The translations under genes and the position numbers were made by a program. From an uncultured Clostridiaceae bacterium (GTDB taxonomy: Bacteria > Bacillota > Clostridia > Lachnospirales > Lachnospiraceae): 12,084 nucleotides of DNA. Positions 1 through 5,733 of the stretch are shown one piece after another. The stretch lies in contig CAMWOF010000038.1 in NCBI GenBank assembly GCA_947175805.1, forward strand, positions 1 to 12,084, in the 5' to 3' direction. Position 1 is the first letter of the stretch; every line of letters starts with the position of its first letter. Below the pieces are notes generated by a model that saw only the letters and a program-made list of their open reading frames with translations, was not told the origin of the DNA and ran no database searches.

Positions 1-2
1 GT

Positions 3-119
3 TTTATACAATATTTGGAGACGGGGCAGGCACTTACCGGGCAGGAATGTATAGATCTATATGAGAAGGCGAGACAGAGCAGAGAGCAGCAGGAATATGA
101 ATGTGATATACCACATTAG
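3..119 (+). CDS. C-terminal fragment of an unidentified protein (5' end outside window)
   Basis: Frame 3 is open from the window edge to a TAG at 117-119 and gives 38 residues. They are hydrophilic and rich in Glu, Gln and Arg, with a helical stretch reading IDLYEKARQSREQQEYE. The other two forward frames close within 65 bases. No domain can be recognised from so short a tail. Because it lies upstream of a phospho-beta-glucosidase on the same strand, it could be a regulator or another sugar-use gene, but this is only a guess from position. Confidence 0.5.
   Translation, partial: FIQYLETGQALTGQECIDLYEKARQSREQQEYECDIPH
100..117. promoter_or_regulatory. 18-bp inverted repeat, candidate operator
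   Basis: AATGTG (100-105), six bases, CACATT (112-117) form a perfect 6+6 inverted repeat that overlaps the stop codon of the upstream gene. The half-site AATGTGATA recurs directly at 144-152, and AATGTGA recurs at 220-226, so the motif flanks the likely promoter of the downstream glucosidase. A dimeric regulator binding here is inference; no known consensus was matched. Confidence 0.3.
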
Positions 120-173
120 AAAATTGTTATAAAAAAATATGAAAATGTGATAGCGGAAAACGAAGATTTCTAA

Positions 174-179
174 TATAAT
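174..179 (+). promoter_or_regulatory. Candidate -10 box for the phospho-beta-glucosidase gene
   Basis: A perfect TATAAT lies at 174-179 in an AT-rich stretch about 105 bases before the start codon. The region 17 bases upstream (151-156, TAGCGG) is a poor -35 hexamer, so the promoter may depend on an activator or on a different spacing. Confidence 0.35.
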
Positions 180-283
180 TGAAATATCAGGAACAAGTAC
201 AGATTGCAGCATAAAGCAAAATGTGAAAACTTATAAGGTTTGGGGCTTATCAGGGTCTCGGACAGAAAATGGAGGGCTATCAT

Positions 284-1732
284 ATGTATTTTAGTGAATC
301 CAAGGGATTTCCAAAGGATTTCCTCTGGGGCAGTGCATCCGCTGCCTATCAAGTAGAGGGTGCCTGGAATGAGGACGGCAAAGGAGTGTCCAACTGGGAT
401 ACCTTTGTGCGGATTCCGGGCAAGACATTTCAGGCGACTACCGGAGACAAGGCAGTAGACCATTACCACCGCTATAAGGAGGATGTGGCGCTGATGGCAG
501 AGCAGGGGCTTAAGGCATACCGCTTTTCCATTGCATGGACAAGAATCATTCCCGATGGAAACGGGGAAGTAAATGAAAAAGGGCTACAATTTTACGATGA
601 TTTAATTAATGAGCTTCTTAAGTACAACATTGTGCCGATGGTGACGGTTTACCATTGGGACATGCCTCAGGCGTTGGAGGAGCAGTACCACGGCTGGGAG
701 GATAGACGGATTGTGGATGATTTTGTAAACTACGCCACCACATTGTTCAAGCGTTATGGTGATAGGGTAAAGCACTGGATCATTATGAACGAGCAAAATG
801 TATTTACCAGTCTTGGCTGGCTGGCAGGCATGCATCCGCCGGGAAAGGTAGATGCCAACAGCATCTTTTACCAGGTAAACCATCATGCGAATATGGCACA
901 TGCCAAAAGTGTGCTGGCATTGAAGGAGCTTTATCCTGATGCAATGGTGGGTTCATCCTTTGCCTATTCTCCGAGCTATGCCTATGACAGAAAACCGGAA
1001 AATGCCATGGCAAAGGCGGATCATGATGATTTGCAGACCTTTTATTGGATGGATGTATATGCATATGGCAGATATCCGAGAAGCGCTATCCGCTATCTGG
1101 AGAGCAAGGGTTGGGCGCCTAAGCTGGAGCCGGGAGATGCTGAAGTGATGAAAAAGGCGGCGTCCATGATTGATTTTATGGGTGTGAATTATTATCAGAC
1201 CTGCGTAGTGGAGTATAACCCATTGGACGGCGTTGGTGCATCCCATGAGATGAATAACACAGGCAAGAAGGGAACTGCCAAGGTGCAGGGTGTGCCTGGC
1301 TTATACAAAAGTCCGCAAAATGAGTTTCTTCCTACCACCGATTGGGATTGGACGATTGACCCGATGGGGATTCGCATGTGCTGCCGGGAGATTACATCAC
1401 GTTACGATTTGCCGGTCGTCATTTCAGAAAATGGCCTGGGCGCCTTTGATAAGCTGGAAGATGGACAGGTTCACGACCCGTACCGTATCGATTATCTGAA
1501 GCGCCACATAGAAGAGCTGAAAAAAGCCTGTGATGACGGCTGCCGCGTGCTGGCATATTGCACATGGTCCTACACGGATTTGTTAAGCTGGTTAAACGGC
1601 TACCAGAAGCGTTACGGCTTCGTCTATGTAGACCGGGAAGAGGATGAAAACAGCGGTACATTAAACCGTTACAAAAAGGATTCCTTCTACTGGTATCAGA
1701 AGGTCATTGAGAGCAACGGCGAGGAGCTATAA
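284..1732 (+). CDS. 6-phospho-beta-glucosidase, glycoside hydrolase family 1
   Basis: This 482-residue cytoplasmic enzyme has the normal length for GH1. It should hydrolyse phosphorylated beta-glucosides (cellobiose-6-P, aryl-glucoside-6-P) delivered by a PTS. Visible landmarks are the N-terminal FPKDFLWGSASAAYQVEG motif, the acid/base Glu170 in MNEQN, and the nucleophile Glu382 in ISENGLG. Ser435, Lys442 and Tyr444 in LLSWLNGYQKRYGF keep the spacing of the phosphate-binding triad known from LacG-type enzymes; true beta-glucosidases carry Glu at the Ser position. The ATG at 284 is chosen because GGAGGG (270-275) lies seven bases before it. The ATG at 269 overlaps that ribosome-binding site and has none of its own. 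No PTS genes are visible. The exact substrate (gluco or galacto) cannot be fixed from sequence. Confidence 0.93.
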   Translation: MYFSESKGFPKDFLWGSASAAYQVEGAWNEDGKGVSNWDTFVRIPGKTFQATTGDKAVDHYHRYKEDVALMAEQGLKAYRFSIAWTRIIPDGNGEVNEKGLQFYDDLINELLKYNIVPMVTVYHWDMPQALEEQYHGWEDRRIVDDFVNYATTLFKRYGDRVKHWIIMNEQNVFTSLGWLAGMHPPGKVDANSIFYQVNHHANMAHAKSVLALKELYPDAMVGSSFAYSPSYAYDRKPENAMAKADHDDLQTFYWMDVYAYGRYPRSAIRYLESKGWAPKLEPGDAEVMKKAASMIDFMGVNYYQTCVVEYNPLDGVGASHEMNNTGKKGTAKVQGVPGLYKSPQNEFLPTTDWDWTIDPMGIRMCCREITSRYDLPVVISENGLGAFDKLEDGQVHDPYRIDYLKRHIEELKKACDDGCRVLAYCTWSYTDLLSWLNGYQKRYGFVYVDREEDENSGTLNRYKKDSFYWYQKVIESNGEEL

Positions 1733-1744
1733 GATAATTTTTTT

Positions 1745-1800
1745 ACAGCGGCAGTGAACCATGGATGGATATCTGTGCAATCACTGTCGCTGTTTTGATT
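1745..1800 (+). terminator. Terminator hairpin after the glucosidase gene
   Basis: ACAGCGGCAGTGA (1745-1757) pairs with TCACTGTCGCTGT (1781-1793) as a 13-bp stem with one G-U pair and a 23-base loop. The T-rich stretch TTTGATT follows. It lies 12 bases after the stop codon. The long loop makes it slightly atypical, but position and stem support a rho-independent terminator. Confidence 0.65.
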
Positions 1801-1821
1801 TGTCTTGAAGGGAGAAGTGTA

Positions 1822-2115
1822 ATGCAAATCGAAAAAGTGGGCGGGCAGCGAGTGCAAAATGCCCGTTATGAAAATGAGAAAGAAAGCGTTGATTATCAAA
1901 AAATATTACATGAAAAAATACAGGAAATCAGCGAAAAAATAAAAAATGGAGATACGGAGCCTTCCTATCAGATTGGAAACCAGTCCTTCACAGAGAAGGA
2001 GTGGGATAAGCTGATAGAAGCCTTTGACGAGGTTCAGGATGAAATAAGGGAGCAGGCGGAAGATGAAGCAATAGAAAATAATACAGCGAAAAGTCCAATA
2101 CCCCCGGGTTTTTAG
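1822..2115 (+). CDS. Small charged hypothetical protein, Lachnospiraceae type
   Basis: This is a 97-residue acidic protein with no signal peptide or membrane segment. Residues about 25-40 (KILHEKIQEISEKIKN) and 60-80 are predicted helices. Between them lies the segment SYQIGNQSFTEKEWDKL, which resembles a motif in Lachnospiraceae proteins of unknown function. Some of those relatives, as I remember them, continue with a much longer C-terminal domain, so this could be a shortened member. The ATG at 1822 is preferred because GGAGA (1811-1815) lies six bases before it. The upstream ATG at 1765 falls in the loop of the terminator hairpin. The protein ends in SPIPPGF. The function is unknown. Confidence 0.65.
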   Translation: MQIEKVGGQRVQNARYENEKESVDYQKILHEKIQEISEKIKNGDTEPSYQIGNQSFTEKEWDKLIEAFDEVQDEIREQAEDEAIENNTAKSPIPPGF

Positions 2116-2233
2116 AGCATATCAAAAATAGAAAATTCCATAAAAACTTCTTTCTCTTTCGTATTTTTCTTAGATTAGGTAATGTCTATGCCGAAAGGGA
2201 AAGGCGTTTTTATTATGCAAAAAAGGGGAAAGG
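2116..2233. other. AT-rich spacer before the repeated cassette
   Basis: About 120 bases without a supportable gene or strong hairpin. An in-frame ATG at 2182 opens a frame that runs into the lipoprotein signal peptide, but it has no convincing ribosome-binding site and its second half is repeat sequence. Confidence 0.4.
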
Positions 2234-2442
2234 AATATGCCGCAGGCTTGACCTGGAAGGGCTTTGATGCTATCTTAAATGCAATTAAAAATATAAAAAA
2301 TTTTGAAAGACCGTATAGATATATGACAAAGAAAAAGTATAATAAGCTGCTATTTATATTGGCTTTATGTAGTCTTGGTCTGCTTTGCGGCGGCTGCCAA
2401 AAAAAGGACGCCGCAGAGTATGTACAGACCACGGAGGGGGAA
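2234..2442 (+). repeat. Direct repeat, copy 1: promoter, leader and lipoprotein signal cassette
   Basis: This stretch matches 5526-5733 base for base apart from about 12 substitutions, nearly all transitions, and one missing A in copy 2 (counted by eye, roughly 94 percent identity). It carries a putative promoter, a leader of about 45 bases, 40 codons of a lipoprotein signal peptide and mature N-terminus, and a Shine-Dalgarno (GGAGGGGG, 2433-2440). Homology stops sharply just after that Shine-Dalgarno, where the permease gene begins. Confidence 0.95.
2248..2276 (+). promoter_or_regulatory. Putative sigma-A promoter of the exporter operon
   Basis: TTGACC (2248-2253), a 17-base spacer and TATCTT (2271-2276), preceded by TG at -1/-2 of the spacer (TGC), form an extended -10 promoter. 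The same arrangement is kept in the second repeat copy although neighbouring bases differ. Confidence 0.55.
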
Positions 2443-2466
2443 TTCCATGAAAAAACTGGTGCATGA
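2323..2466 (+). CDS. 47-residue mini-lipoprotein, duplicated serpin signal region
   Basis: The reading frame starts with MTKKKYNKLLFILALC, a basic n-region and hydrophobic core, and continues to LLCGGC. Cys25 is the likely lipidated residue, with Cys at -3 instead of the usual Leu. The first 38 residues equal those of the downstream serpin except Thr2/Ala2. After TTEG it diverges and stops, leaving only about 22 mature residues. It overlaps the first permease gene by 20 bases, so its translation may be coupled to the permease. It may be a true small lipoprotein, a translated leader, or a remnant left by the duplication. The start is placed by homology to the serpin; the ribosome-binding site (GAAAG, 2305-2309) is weak and distant. 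Confidence 0.5.
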   Translation: MTKKKYNKLLFILALCSLGLLCGGCQKKDAAEYVQTTEGEFHEKTGA

Positions 2467-3601
2467 TAAGTTAATGACGGCGTTGCTGGTTCTGGCAACC
2501 ATGGTCACGGTCATCATGGTGTTAATTGCACAGCGGTATGAAATCATTCTCAAAGCAAGTATGAGTGACCAGACGGCAGAGGAATATGCACAGTCGTACT
2601 GGATTACCATTATGTATATGGAGGAGAATGATGGGGATACGGATGGAGCAGATGATATTGTAACGAAGCAGTATGATGCGCCTGAGCTCCCCGCTGTGAA
2701 GGGTAACATCATTTATGAGCGTTATACAGGCTCCACCTTTGCTGATTCCTTTGATACGGCTATTGCTGAAGTATATCTGAAGTATTCGGAGCCACCGCTG
2801 GAGGCGCTGGAAAGCGGCAGATATCCCACGGCAGAGGAATTTGAACGTGGGGACAAGCTGGTTGTCATAGGAGAAGGTCTTTTGCCTTTTACGACACAGC
2901 ATGATGACAGGTTATACATGGAGTTTGAACAGGAAGCATATGAGGTCATAGGCATTCTTCAAGATGCTACCGGCAGCGGTGACGATGAAAGGATGTATAT
3001 GTTCTTTCCTTCCATGGGTGAGAAAATGCAGCAATACATCTTGGAAGATATGCACACAGGGATTGCACGCCTGATATACCGAAGCAATACGGAAGCGGAG
3101 GATACGGAGACCCTTCTTGATGCATGGATTGGTGAGGAGTTTCCTGAGACGAAATGGGAGATAGCGGCATCTGCCGCTGATGAAGAAGAGACCATATTGG
3201 GTGATGTCTCGGCAATGCTGTATGAGCTTAGCAGGCAGATGGTAATGCTGGTTTATGCCTTCGGGGTGGTCAGCTGTTTTTCGGTGGCGAGAATATGGGC
3301 AAAGAGGAGGACGAAGGAGATGATGATACGGATGGCATTTGGCGAGGCAAAGGGGAGAATCGGAATCGGTTTTTGTCTGAACCTTTTATGCATTCAGGCA
3401 GCCGGAACGGTGATGGCATTTGCAGCCATGTTTATCGCCGGTATTTCCGGAAGTGCGGGCTTCCTTTTTGCCAATATGAACTATAGAAGTATTGGCATAC
3501 AGACTTTGCTGATATTCCTCATTACAGCCATCGTTCCACTGACGAGCATCAGGCAGCTAAGTCCGGCACAGGGGCTGTGGAAATGGCAGGTGCAGGGATG
3601 A
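2447..3601 (+). CDS. ABC transporter permease 1, FtsX/MacB type
   Basis: This 384-residue membrane protein has the MacB/FtsX permease layout: one N-terminal membrane segment (about 11-28), a large external domain (about 30-255), and three C-terminal segments (about 263-283, 308-332, 350-367). The cytoplasmic loop RRTKEMMIRMAFGEAKGRI (287-305) matches the coupling region of FtsX-like domains that contacts the ATPase. Such permeases export or extract peptides, lipoproteins or drugs by a mechanotransmission cycle; the substrate is unknown here. The ATG at 2447 is chosen because GGAGGGGG lies six bases before it. Longer frames upstream would read the repeat out of its lipoprotein frame. Its stop overlaps the next permease start. 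Confidence 0.85.
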   Translation: MKKLVHDKLMTALLVLATMVTVIMVLIAQRYEIILKASMSDQTAEEYAQSYWITIMYMEENDGDTDGADDIVTKQYDAPELPAVKGNIIYERYTGSTFADSFDTAIAEVYLKYSEPPLEALESGRYPTAEEFERGDKLVVIGEGLLPFTTQHDDRLYMEFEQEAYEVIGILQDATGSGDDERMYMFFPSMGEKMQQYILEDMHTGIARLIYRSNTEAEDTETLLDAWIGEEFPETKWEIAASAADEEETILGDVSAMLYELSRQMVMLVYAFGVVSCFSVARIWAKRRTKEMMIRMAFGEAKGRIGIGFCLNLLCIQAAGTVMAFAAMFIAGISGSAGFLFANMNYRSIGIQTLLIFLITAIVPLTSIRQLSPAQGLWKWQVQG

Positions 3602-4869
3602 AGCTTATCAATATATGGTCATTTGCCAGAGATTTTGTAGGCAGGAAATATCTGATGTATGTGGCATCTGTCATTATGTGCGTTCTGTCCCTGTTACTGC
3701 TATCGGTCGCCCTTTTTGCATATACGGCGACCCAGTATGGGAAGCAGCAGTGCAATAAGCTGTTTACCAAGGGGGTAGATGGAACAGGAGTGTTCCGTTT
3801 TGATGACGACCCTGCTTCGTCATTCAATCAGGAGGATTGGCAGGCTTTTATGTCAGAGGTAAACCGGGCAGAGGAAATATATGCGGCCGGGGTATATATG
3901 GAGGGGGTATTTAATTATGGCGGCACAGAGGAGCTGGTAAAGCTGCAGACAGAAAACGATGCCACGATACATACCGGCGGCATACCGTCAGATTATCTCG
4001 TAGGATATGATGTCAGTAATAAAAAAGTTTTTGATTTATTAAATGTAAAATTTCAGAAGGGGGGGTACCGGGAAAATGAAGAGGGTATCACCTATCTCTA
4101 TCTGGGGGCTGATTTATCATCGGTAGATGTGGGGACCATATATACGGACGGAGACGAGACCTATGTTGTCGCTGGCATATTTAAGCGGGGCACCAGCGTC
4201 ATAGACCCTGAAGTTATGTTCAGGTCATCCGATGTCCTGGAGCTGGATTATTCTGTCTGTCTGGATAATATGGTTTTGGTGAATCTTGATTGGATAAATC
4301 GTAATTGGGCCACATTTTCCGTCAATGATGGATACAGCGTGGAGGAAGGGATGGATGCCATACGGGAGATTGCCAAAAAGTATGGCATGGAAATAGCCGG
4401 TGCCTCCTGTGAGGGACTGTTATACATGAGAGAGGTAAATAATGAGCAGGTTGTTGCCTCCACAAGAAATATCCTGATATGGCTGGTGCTTATCATATTT
4501 ATCATTATGCTCTGTATTCAGGTGTCTGATGCCATAGAACGTGCCGGGGATTTTGGCATCATGTATGCCAACGGAAGCTCTGTCAGGGATATCAGCCTGA
4601 TTGTATTTATGGAGAATGTGAGGCGGGTGCTTGTTTCATTTATTCTGTGGGCAGTCATCGCTTTCCTTGTGAGTAAAACAACGATTGTCCCATACTACAA
4701 GCGGGTGTATGGGATTGCAGACCGAATTGTCATGGATATACTGGTAAGTCATATTCTGCCTGTGGTGGCAGTATTTGCAGTTGCGTATATGTGTATCATG
4801 TCCGTAATTCCGGTGATTCTGGTAAAAAGGACACAGCCGGTCAAGCTGATAGGGGGATATAAGGTATGA
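3598..4869 (+). CDS. ABC transporter permease 2, FtsX/MacB type
   Basis: This is a 423-residue partner permease. It has one N-terminal membrane segment (about 19-43), an external domain of some 245 residues with little obvious similarity to that of permease 1, and C-terminal segments at about 291-309, 343-359 and 386-407. Cytoplasmic residues 312-334 (ERAGDFGIMYANGSSVRDI) correspond to the FtsX coupling loop. The two permeases likely form a heterodimer with the ATPase below. The start is uncertain: ATG 3598 overlaps the previous stop (ATGA) with GGCAGG seven bases upstream, but ATG 3583 or GTG 3577, five and seven codons earlier, are possible. A run of seven G bases occurs at 4059-4065 within the frame. 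Confidence 0.85.
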   Translation: MKLINIWSFARDFVGRKYLMYVASVIMCVLSLLLLSVALFAYTATQYGKQQCNKLFTKGVDGTGVFRFDDDPASSFNQEDWQAFMSEVNRAEEIYAAGVYMEGVFNYGGTEELVKLQTENDATIHTGGIPSDYLVGYDVSNKKVFDLLNVKFQKGGYRENEEGITYLYLGADLSSVDVGTIYTDGDETYVVAGIFKRGTSVIDPEVMFRSSDVLELDYSVCLDNMVLVNLDWINRNWATFSVNDGYSVEEGMDAIREIAKKYGMEIAGASCEGLLYMREVNNEQVVASTRNILIWLVLIIFIIMLCIQVSDAIERAGDFGIMYANGSSVRDISLIVFMENVRRVLVSFILWAVIAFLVSKTTIVPYYKRVYGIADRIVMDILVSHILPVVAVFAVAYMCIMSVIPVILVKRTQPVKLIGGYKV

Positions 4870-5525
4870 TTCAGTTAAAGGATATAACGAAAGTATATAA
4901 GACGAAAAATGTGGAAACGCCGGCATTAAACGGAATATCGTTAGAGATTGAGGATGGAAGCTGGGTTGCCGTTATGGGAACCTCGGGAAGCGGCAAATCA
5001 ACCCTGCTTAATATTATCGGATGTATGGATAAGCCCACTGCAGGGGAATATTATCTGGACGATGAGGCGGTACATGAGGCATCTGACAGTGCTCTGCATG
5101 ACATCAGGAAGAGAAAGATAAGTTTTATATTTCAGGGCTTTGCTCTTATGAACCAGTATACGATATTTGAAAATGTGGAGCTCCCCCTGAAGATAAAGAA
5201 TGTTCCGGCAAAAAAAAGAAAGAAGCTGGTGCTGGAGGCGCTCGATTCCGTGGGGATAAAGGAACAGGCTTCCAAAAAGCCAAGCGAGGTATCAGGGGGG
5301 CAGCAGCAAAGGTGCGCCATCGCCCGTGCTTTAGCGTCAGAAAATAATATCATACTGGCGGATGAACCCACCGGGGCACTTGATGCCAAAACAGGAAAAG
5401 AGGTTATGGAGATTTTGAAGGGGCTTCATGAAATGGGTAAAACAATTATCATGGTAACCCACGATAAGAACATAGCAGCATATGCGGAACGAATCATCTG
5501 TATTGAAGATGGGAGAATTGTTTAA
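4866..5525 (+). CDS. ABC transporter ATP-binding protein, MacB/LolD family
   Basis: This 219-residue nucleotide-binding protein is complete. It has Walker A GTSGSGKST (about 39-47), the Q-loop in FIFQGFAL, the signature SGGQQQR, Walker B IILADEPTGALD and the H-loop VTHD. These match the MacB/LolD/FtsE class that powers FtsX-type permeases. The phrase FQGFALMNQYTIFENVELPL also resembles ATPases of bacteriocin-associated exporters (lactococcin 972 group), so peptide export or self-protection is an alternative. The ATG overlaps the permease 2 stop (ATGA), with AGGGGG eight to thirteen bases upstream, so the three genes form one translationally coupled operon. Nine of its 23 Ile codons are ATA, more than in fakA. 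Confidence 0.93.
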   Translation: MIQLKDITKVYKTKNVETPALNGISLEIEDGSWVAVMGTSGSGKSTLLNIIGCMDKPTAGEYYLDDEAVHEASDSALHDIRKRKISFIFQGFALMNQYTIFENVELPLKIKNVPAKKRKKLVLEALDSVGIKEQASKKPSEVSGGQQQRCAIARALASENNIILADEPTGALDAKTGKEVMEILKGLHEMGKTIIMVTHDKNIAAYAERIICIEDGRIV

Positions 5526-5733
5526 AATATGCCGCAGGCTTGACCCGGGAGAGCTTTGATGATATCTTAAATGCAGTTAAAAATATAAAAATTTTGAAAG
5601 GTCGTATGGATATATGGCAAAGAAAAAGTATAATAAGCTGCTATTTATATTGGCTTTATGTAGTCTTGGCCTGCTTTGCGGCGGCTGCCAAAAGAAGGAC
5701 GCCGCAGAGTATGTACAGACCACGGAGGAGGAA
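5526..5733 (+). repeat. Direct repeat, copy 2: promoter, leader and lipoprotein signal cassette
   Basis: Second copy of the cassette at 2234-2442. It begins the base after the ATPase stop codon and runs through the serpin signal peptide to a Shine-Dalgarno-like GGAGGAGG (5724-5731). The one-base deletion relative to copy 1 lies in the A-run around 5587-5591. It shifts the frame upstream of the lipoprotein, which argues that this upstream part is untranslated leader. Confidence 0.95.
5540..5568 (+). promoter_or_regulatory. Putative sigma-A promoter of the serpin gene
   Basis: TTGACC (5540-5545), a 17-base spacer and TATCTT (5563-5568) with TGA just before the -10 form an extended -10 promoter identical in layout to the one in copy 1. 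It lies 14 bases after the ATPase stop, so the serpin can be transcribed on its own as well as by read-through. Confidence 0.55.

Noticed and set aside
190..230. Possible BglG/LicT antiterminator (RAT) site before the phospho-beta-glucosidase
   Set aside because: GATTG and AAAGCA occur in roughly the right order, but the core does not fit the RAT consensus and no overlapping terminator hairpin follows.
170..469. Minus-strand frame of 99 codons over the glucosidase start
   Set aside because: No ribosome-binding site, overlaps a clear GH1 gene, and the product has no recognisable pattern. The same applies to the other antisense frames across the window.
792..803. MNEQN in the GH1 enzyme as a defective acid/base motif
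   Set aside because: The usual motif is NEP, but the catalytic Glu is present and phospho-beta-glucosidases often vary at the next residue, so the enzyme should be active.
4059..4065. Seven-G run as a phase-variation switch in permease 2
   Set aside because: The run is short and the frame is intact; a single tract in one sequence is not evidence for switching.
2234..5733. Composite transposon or insertion sequence
   Set aside because: The flanking repeats carry host-type promoter and signal-peptide sequence, not transposase or terminal inverted repeats, and no short target duplication is seen.
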